Assembly (NCBI GenBank): GCA_016292775.1
Contig: JAEDFN010000007.1
Span: 1-54,411 of the forward strand
Length of the DNA stretch: 54,411 bases
Direction: 5' to 3'
DNA from: Paludibacteraceae bacterium
GTDB lineage: Bacteria > Bacteroidota > Bacteroidia > Bacteroidales > Paludibacteraceae
Shown here: in pieces, positions 51,325 through 54,411 of the stretch
How positions within the stretch are numbered: position 1 is the stretch's first letter
How the letters are laid out: the number at the start of each line of letters is the position of its first letter
Notes under the pieces: model-generated
What the model was told of the DNA's origin: nothing
Database searches by the model: none
What the model saw: the letters and a program-made list of their open reading frames with translations, nothing else
Made by a program: the position numbers and the translations under genes

Positions 51325-54135
51325 GTGAAAAATGAAAATATCATAATAAAAAATGCCAAGGTACATAACCTTAAAGGGGTGGATGTAGAGATACCTCGCA
51401 ATAAATTCGTTGTGATTACAGGCCTCTCCGGCTCCGGAAAGTCTTCTTTGGCTTTTGATACTTTATATGCCGAGGGGCAAAGAAGATACGTGGAGTCGCT
51501 TGGTAGTTATGTGCGTCAATTCCTCGGTAGAATGAATAAGCCGGAAGTGGATTTTATTAAAGGTATTCCACCTGCGATAGCTATAGAGCAAAAGGTTATC
51601 AATAATAATCCCCGTTCTACGGTGGGCACAACTACCGAGATTTACGAATATTTGAAAATACTTTTCGCTCGTATTGGTCACACTTTTTCCCCTATTTCCG
51701 GTGATGAGGTTAAGCGTCATACTGTTGACGATGTGATAGATTTTATTACGAAACAGCCGGAAGGAACCCATATCCTTTTGTTGACAGAAAAGAAATTTCC
51801 CGAAAAAATTAAATCCGCTGCTTTCTCTGATATGCTGAAAATGTTTGTTTCTCAAGGTTTCAGTAGAATGTTTTGTGGCGGTAATTTGTGTAAAATCAGC
51901 GACTTGATAAATGATGTGTCGCTCTTTAAATTACCGGCTTATCTCGTTGTTGACAGGGTTAAGGCAAGTAAAAGTAACGAACTTGTAAATAGACTTTACG
52001 ATTCGGTAGAAGCGGCTTTTTTTGAGGGTAATGACAAATGTGTTGTTGCCGTGCAAAATGGTGATGAGTGGCGTATGTTCCCGTTTTCAAAAACTTTTGA
52101 GGCGGACGGAATGGTATTTAATCTCCCATCCGATAAGATGTTCGCCTTTAATAATCCTCTTGGGGCTTGTGCCGAGTGCGAAGGGTTTGGAAATGTGATG
52201 GGTATTGATGCCGACCTCGTTATTCCCGATAAATCTCTTAGTATATATGATGATGCCATTGTGCCGTGGAGAGGGCCCGTTATGGGCGTGGCAAAAAGAG
52301 ATTTAATAGCCAATGCCGATAAGTTTAATTTTCCTATCCACCGCCCTTATTATCGACTTACAGAAGAGCAGAAGAATTTGTTGTGGACCGGTAATGAATA
52401 TTTTCAAGGGCTTAATGATTTCTTCGCGATGCTGAAAAGCAGACAACATCAAATACAATATGCTACAATGTATGCCAGGTATCGCGGAAAAACAATCTGC
52501 CCGTCGTGCCATGGTACTCGTCTGAAAAAAGAGGCTACTTACGTGAAAATTGCGGGAAAAAGTATTTGCGACCTCGTTGATATTCCTATTTCAGAATTAT
52601 ATAATTTTTTTGAAAACCTCGATTTGCCTGAGCACGAGCAGCGTATAGCAACAAAATTGTTGAAGGAGATTACTTCGCGACTTCAATACCTTATTAATGT
52701 AGGCCTTGAATACCTTACATTAAATCGTCAGAGTAATACTCTTTCCGGAGGAGAGAGTCAACGTATTAATTTAGCTACCTCCCTCGGCTCTGCTTTAGTG
52801 GGGTCTCTTTATATTTTGGATGAACCAAGTATAGGACTTCATCCGCGTGATACTCAAAGGCTTATTGGAGTTTTGCGACAATTGCAACAGTTGGGTAATA
52901 CCGTCGTCGTTGTAGAGCATGATGAAGAGATAATGCGAGCCGCCGATTATATCATAGATATGGGCCCTAATGCCGGAAGAAATGGCGGTAGGGTAGTGAT
53001 GGCTGCAAATGTGTCGGAATTGAATTCTATTAAAGCCGAAGAATCTTACACTCTTAAATATCTTAACGGTTCTCTTGAAATTCCAATACCACTTTGTCGC
53101 AGAAAATCATCTAATTATATCGAGGTGAAAAATGCTACTCATCATAATTTAAAAAATATTGACGTGCGTTTCTATTTGGGAATTATGACGGTAGTGACAG
53201 GGGTGTCGGGATCGGGAAAAAGTAGCCTTGTTAAGGATGTATTATATAATGCTCTTAATAAAGTAATTAACAATACAATATCCGAAAAAGTCAGTTATGG
53301 AGATTTGAACGGGAGCGTAAATTTACTTAAAGCAGTAGAAATTGTAGATCAAAATCCTATTGGTAAATCAAGTAGGTCGAATCCGGTGACATACATAAAG
53401 GCGTATGATGAAATACGACGTCTTTTTGCAGAACAGCCGTTGGCAAAACAGATGGGTTTTACCCCTGCTTATTTCTCTTTCAATGTAGATGGTGGTCGCT
53501 GTCCCGTTTGTGCCGGTGAGGGTACTATTACAGTGCCTATGCAGTTTATGGCCGATATCGTATTGCCTTGTGAGGCTTGTGGCGGATCTCGTTTTAAGCA
53601 TGATGTGCTCGAAGTGAAATTTCACGATTGTAATATCCATGATGTACTCGAAATGACTATCAATCAAGCGTTGGAATTCTTTACAAAATATAATGATAAC
53701 AGCATCACAGACAGGATTATACAACGATTGAAACCACTGCAAGATGTGGGAATAGGATATGTGAAGTTAGGCCAAAGTGCAAGTACTTTGTCGGGAGGAG
53801 AAAGCCAACGCGTAAAATTGGCATATTTCCTTGCACAAGAAACGTCACAGCCTACAATGTTTATTTTTGACGAACCTACTACCGGACTTCATTCACATGA
53901 TATCAATATCTTGATGAAAGCTTTGAATGCTTTAGTGGCAAGAGGGCATACCGTTGTGATTATTGAGCATAACTTGAACGTAATAAAATGTGCCGATTAT
54001 ATTATTGATATCGGGCCGGAAGGAGGAGAAAAAGGCGGCGAAGTTGTAGTTTGTGGTACTCCGGAAGAGGTGGTAAAATGCACGGATTCTTATACTGCAA
54101 AAGCACTTTTACCGTTGTTGACTTCAAAAAAATGA
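51325..54135 (+). CDS. uvrA: Excinuclease ABC subunit A
   Basis: This 936-residue ATPase finds bulky DNA damage in nucleotide excision repair with UvrB and UvrC. It has two ABC units: Walker A GLSGSGKSSLAFDTLYAEGQ at about residue 32 with its signature NTLSGGESQRINLATSLG near 473, and GVSGSGKSSLVKDVLYNA near 629 with TLSGGESQRVKLAYFLAQET near 825. Zinc cysteine pairs are seen in CAECEGFGN, CPSCHGTR, CPVCAGEGT and CEACGGSRF. The start is GTG at 51325, supported by an AGGGAG site 8 bases upstream; the nearby ATG is out of frame. Whether this is the main UvrA or a second paralog is not decided. Confidence 0.95.
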   Translation: MKNENIIIKNAKVHNLKGVDVEIPRNKFVVITGLSGSGKSSLAFDTLYAEGQRRYVESLGSYVRQFLGRMNKPEVDFIKGIPPAIAIEQKVINNNPRSTVGTTTEIYEYLKILFARIGHTFSPISGDEVKRHTVDDVIDFITKQPEGTHILLLTEKKFPEKIKSAAFSDMLKMFVSQGFSRMFCGGNLCKISDLINDVSLFKLPAYLVVDRVKASKSNELVNRLYDSVEAAFFEGNDKCVVAVQNGDEWRMFPFSKTFEADGMVFNLPSDKMFAFNNPLGACAECEGFGNVMGIDADLVIPDKSLSIYDDAIVPWRGPVMGVAKRDLIANADKFNFPIHRPYYRLTEEQKNLLWTGNEYFQGLNDFFAMLKSRQHQIQYATMYARYRGKTICPSCHGTRLKKEATYVKIAGKSICDLVDIPISELYNFFENLDLPEHEQRIATKLLKEITSRLQYLINVGLEYLTLNRQSNTLSGGESQRINLATSLGSALVGSLYILDEPSIGLHPRDTQRLIGVLRQLQQLGNTVVVVEHDEEIMRAADYIIDMGPNAGRNGGRVVMAANVSELNSIKAEESYTLKYLNGSLEIPIPLCRRKSSNYIEVKNATHHNLKNIDVRFYLGIMTVVTGVSGSGKSSLVKDVLYNALNKVINNTISEKVSYGDLNGSVNLLKAVEIVDQNPIGKSSRSNPVTYIKAYDEIRRLFAEQPLAKQMGFTPAYFSFNVDGGRCPVCAGEGTITVPMQFMADIVLPCEACGGSRFKHDVLEVKFHDCNIHDVLEMTINQALEFFTKYNDNSITDRIIQRLKPLQDVGIGYVKLGQSASTLSGGESQRVKLAYFLAQETSQPTMFIFDEPTTGLHSHDINILMKALNALVARGHTVVIIEHNLNVIKCADYIIDIGPEGGEKGGEVVVCGTPEEVVKCTDSYTAKALLPLLTSKK

Positions 54136-54291
54136 CTTTTTCATCGCTTTTAATACACCGAAATGCGCCTGTTTTATATCATATTTATCTAATTATATAC
54201 TCTATTTGTGTTGATGTTGTTATTACAATATATTGAAAGATATATAGTTATAGGGTTGATTAAAATATTTTCGAAAAAAACTTGAAAAAAT

Positions 54292-54322
54292 TTTGCAGAT
54301 AAAGGAAAAAGGTGTACCTTTG
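54292..54322 (+). promoter_or_regulatory. Promoter of the tRNA gene
   Basis: TTTG at 54292-54295, 19 bases, TACCTTTG at 54315-54322: full consensus, about 36 bases before the tRNA. A small hairpin (AATGAGGG with CCCCCATT, one mismatch) lies between them. Confidence 0.8.
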
Positions 54323-54358
54323 CCGAGCAAATGAGGGTATTGAGGTCCCCCATTAAAT

Positions 54359-54411
54359 TCTTCCTTAGCTCAGTTGGTTAGAGCATCTGACTGTTAATCA
54401 GAGGGTCCTTG
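54359..54411 (+). tRNA. tRNA-Asn (GTT anticodon), cut by the window end
   Basis: The acceptor strand TCTTCCT is followed by TA, a D arm GCTCAGTTGGTTAGAGC, and an anticodon arm TCTGA-CTGTTAA-TCAGA whose anticodon is GTT. The sequence stops in the T arm, so about 53 bases of roughly 75 are present. Confidence 0.9.

Noticed and set aside
54323..54358. Hairpin between the tRNA promoter and the tRNA as a terminator
   Set aside because: It has a mismatch and no T run, and a terminator there would block the tRNA; it is more likely a chance fold or a leader segment.
1..54411. CRISPR arrays, prophage or integrase genes
   Set aside because: No regularly spaced repeats, cas genes, integrase or phage structural genes were seen anywhere in the window.

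Overview
The window is a low-GC bacterial chromosome segment that looks like the phylum Bacteroidota, most likely order Bacteroidales. The evidence is repeated promoters of the Bacteroides type (a TTTG-like box, 19-20 bases, then TAnnTTTG, very often TACCTTTG or TAACTTTG), few clear Shine-Dalgarno sites, many lipoproteins, two proteins with C-terminal tails of the type IX secretion kind, a DUF4831 protein, a DUF5606-type protein, and a glycogen synthase resembling the GT3 type paired with an alpha-glucan phosphorylase. I cannot name the genus.

Layout. Bases 1-2050 are an accessory-looking patch: a perfect 15-bp hairpin resembling an insertion-sequence end, an orphan pair (lipoprotein plus small membrane protein), a second similar end and a possible gene scrap. 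From 2050 to 8191 everything runs leftward: a secreted esterase, a small exported protein, then a four-gene operon (glycerate kinase, MmcQ/YjbR protein, PorV/PorQ-like barrel, helix-hairpin-helix exported protein). MtaB and an Lrp/AsnC regulator run rightward and meet clpB at a shared terminator. From 13231 to 16184 two copies of a palindromic, MITE-like repeat bracket an AT-rich two-gene module (beta-helix protein with a type IX secretion tail, and a surface lipoprotein). A cobalamin riboswitch then controls a B12 uptake locus (BtuB-like receptor, BtuG-like propeller lipoprotein, and a partner with a type IX tail).

From 21062 to 28406 lies a rightward housekeeping run (acpP, fabF, gamma-carbonic-anhydrase-like protein, Dabb protein, M28/glutaminyl-cyclase-like lipoprotein, rnhB, rnc, acyl-CoA synthetase, small exported protein). 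lon faces it. Glycogen synthase and phosphorylase follow, then a two-domain lipoprotein, a DUF5606-type protein, a metallophosphoesterase, and a carboxyltransferase-like protein that lacks the biotin lysine. After a GNAT gene comes a preQ1 leader and a complete queC-queD-queE-queF operon for preQ1 synthesis. rpmH (52 codons) sits on the minus strand at 44514-44672. A leftward operon of hutI, a DUF4922 protein, SpoIID/LytB and an AmpG-like permease suggests peptidoglycan fragment turnover. The window closes with a DUF4831 protein, uvrA (GTG start) and the first 53 bases of a tRNA-Asn.

The most unusual items are the palindromic repeat pair around the surface-protein module, the carboxyltransferase-like protein without its biotin lysine or catalytic threonine, and the shared TGACAA/TTGTCA pairs upstream of clpB and lon. 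All assignments come from reading the sequence; no database search was run.
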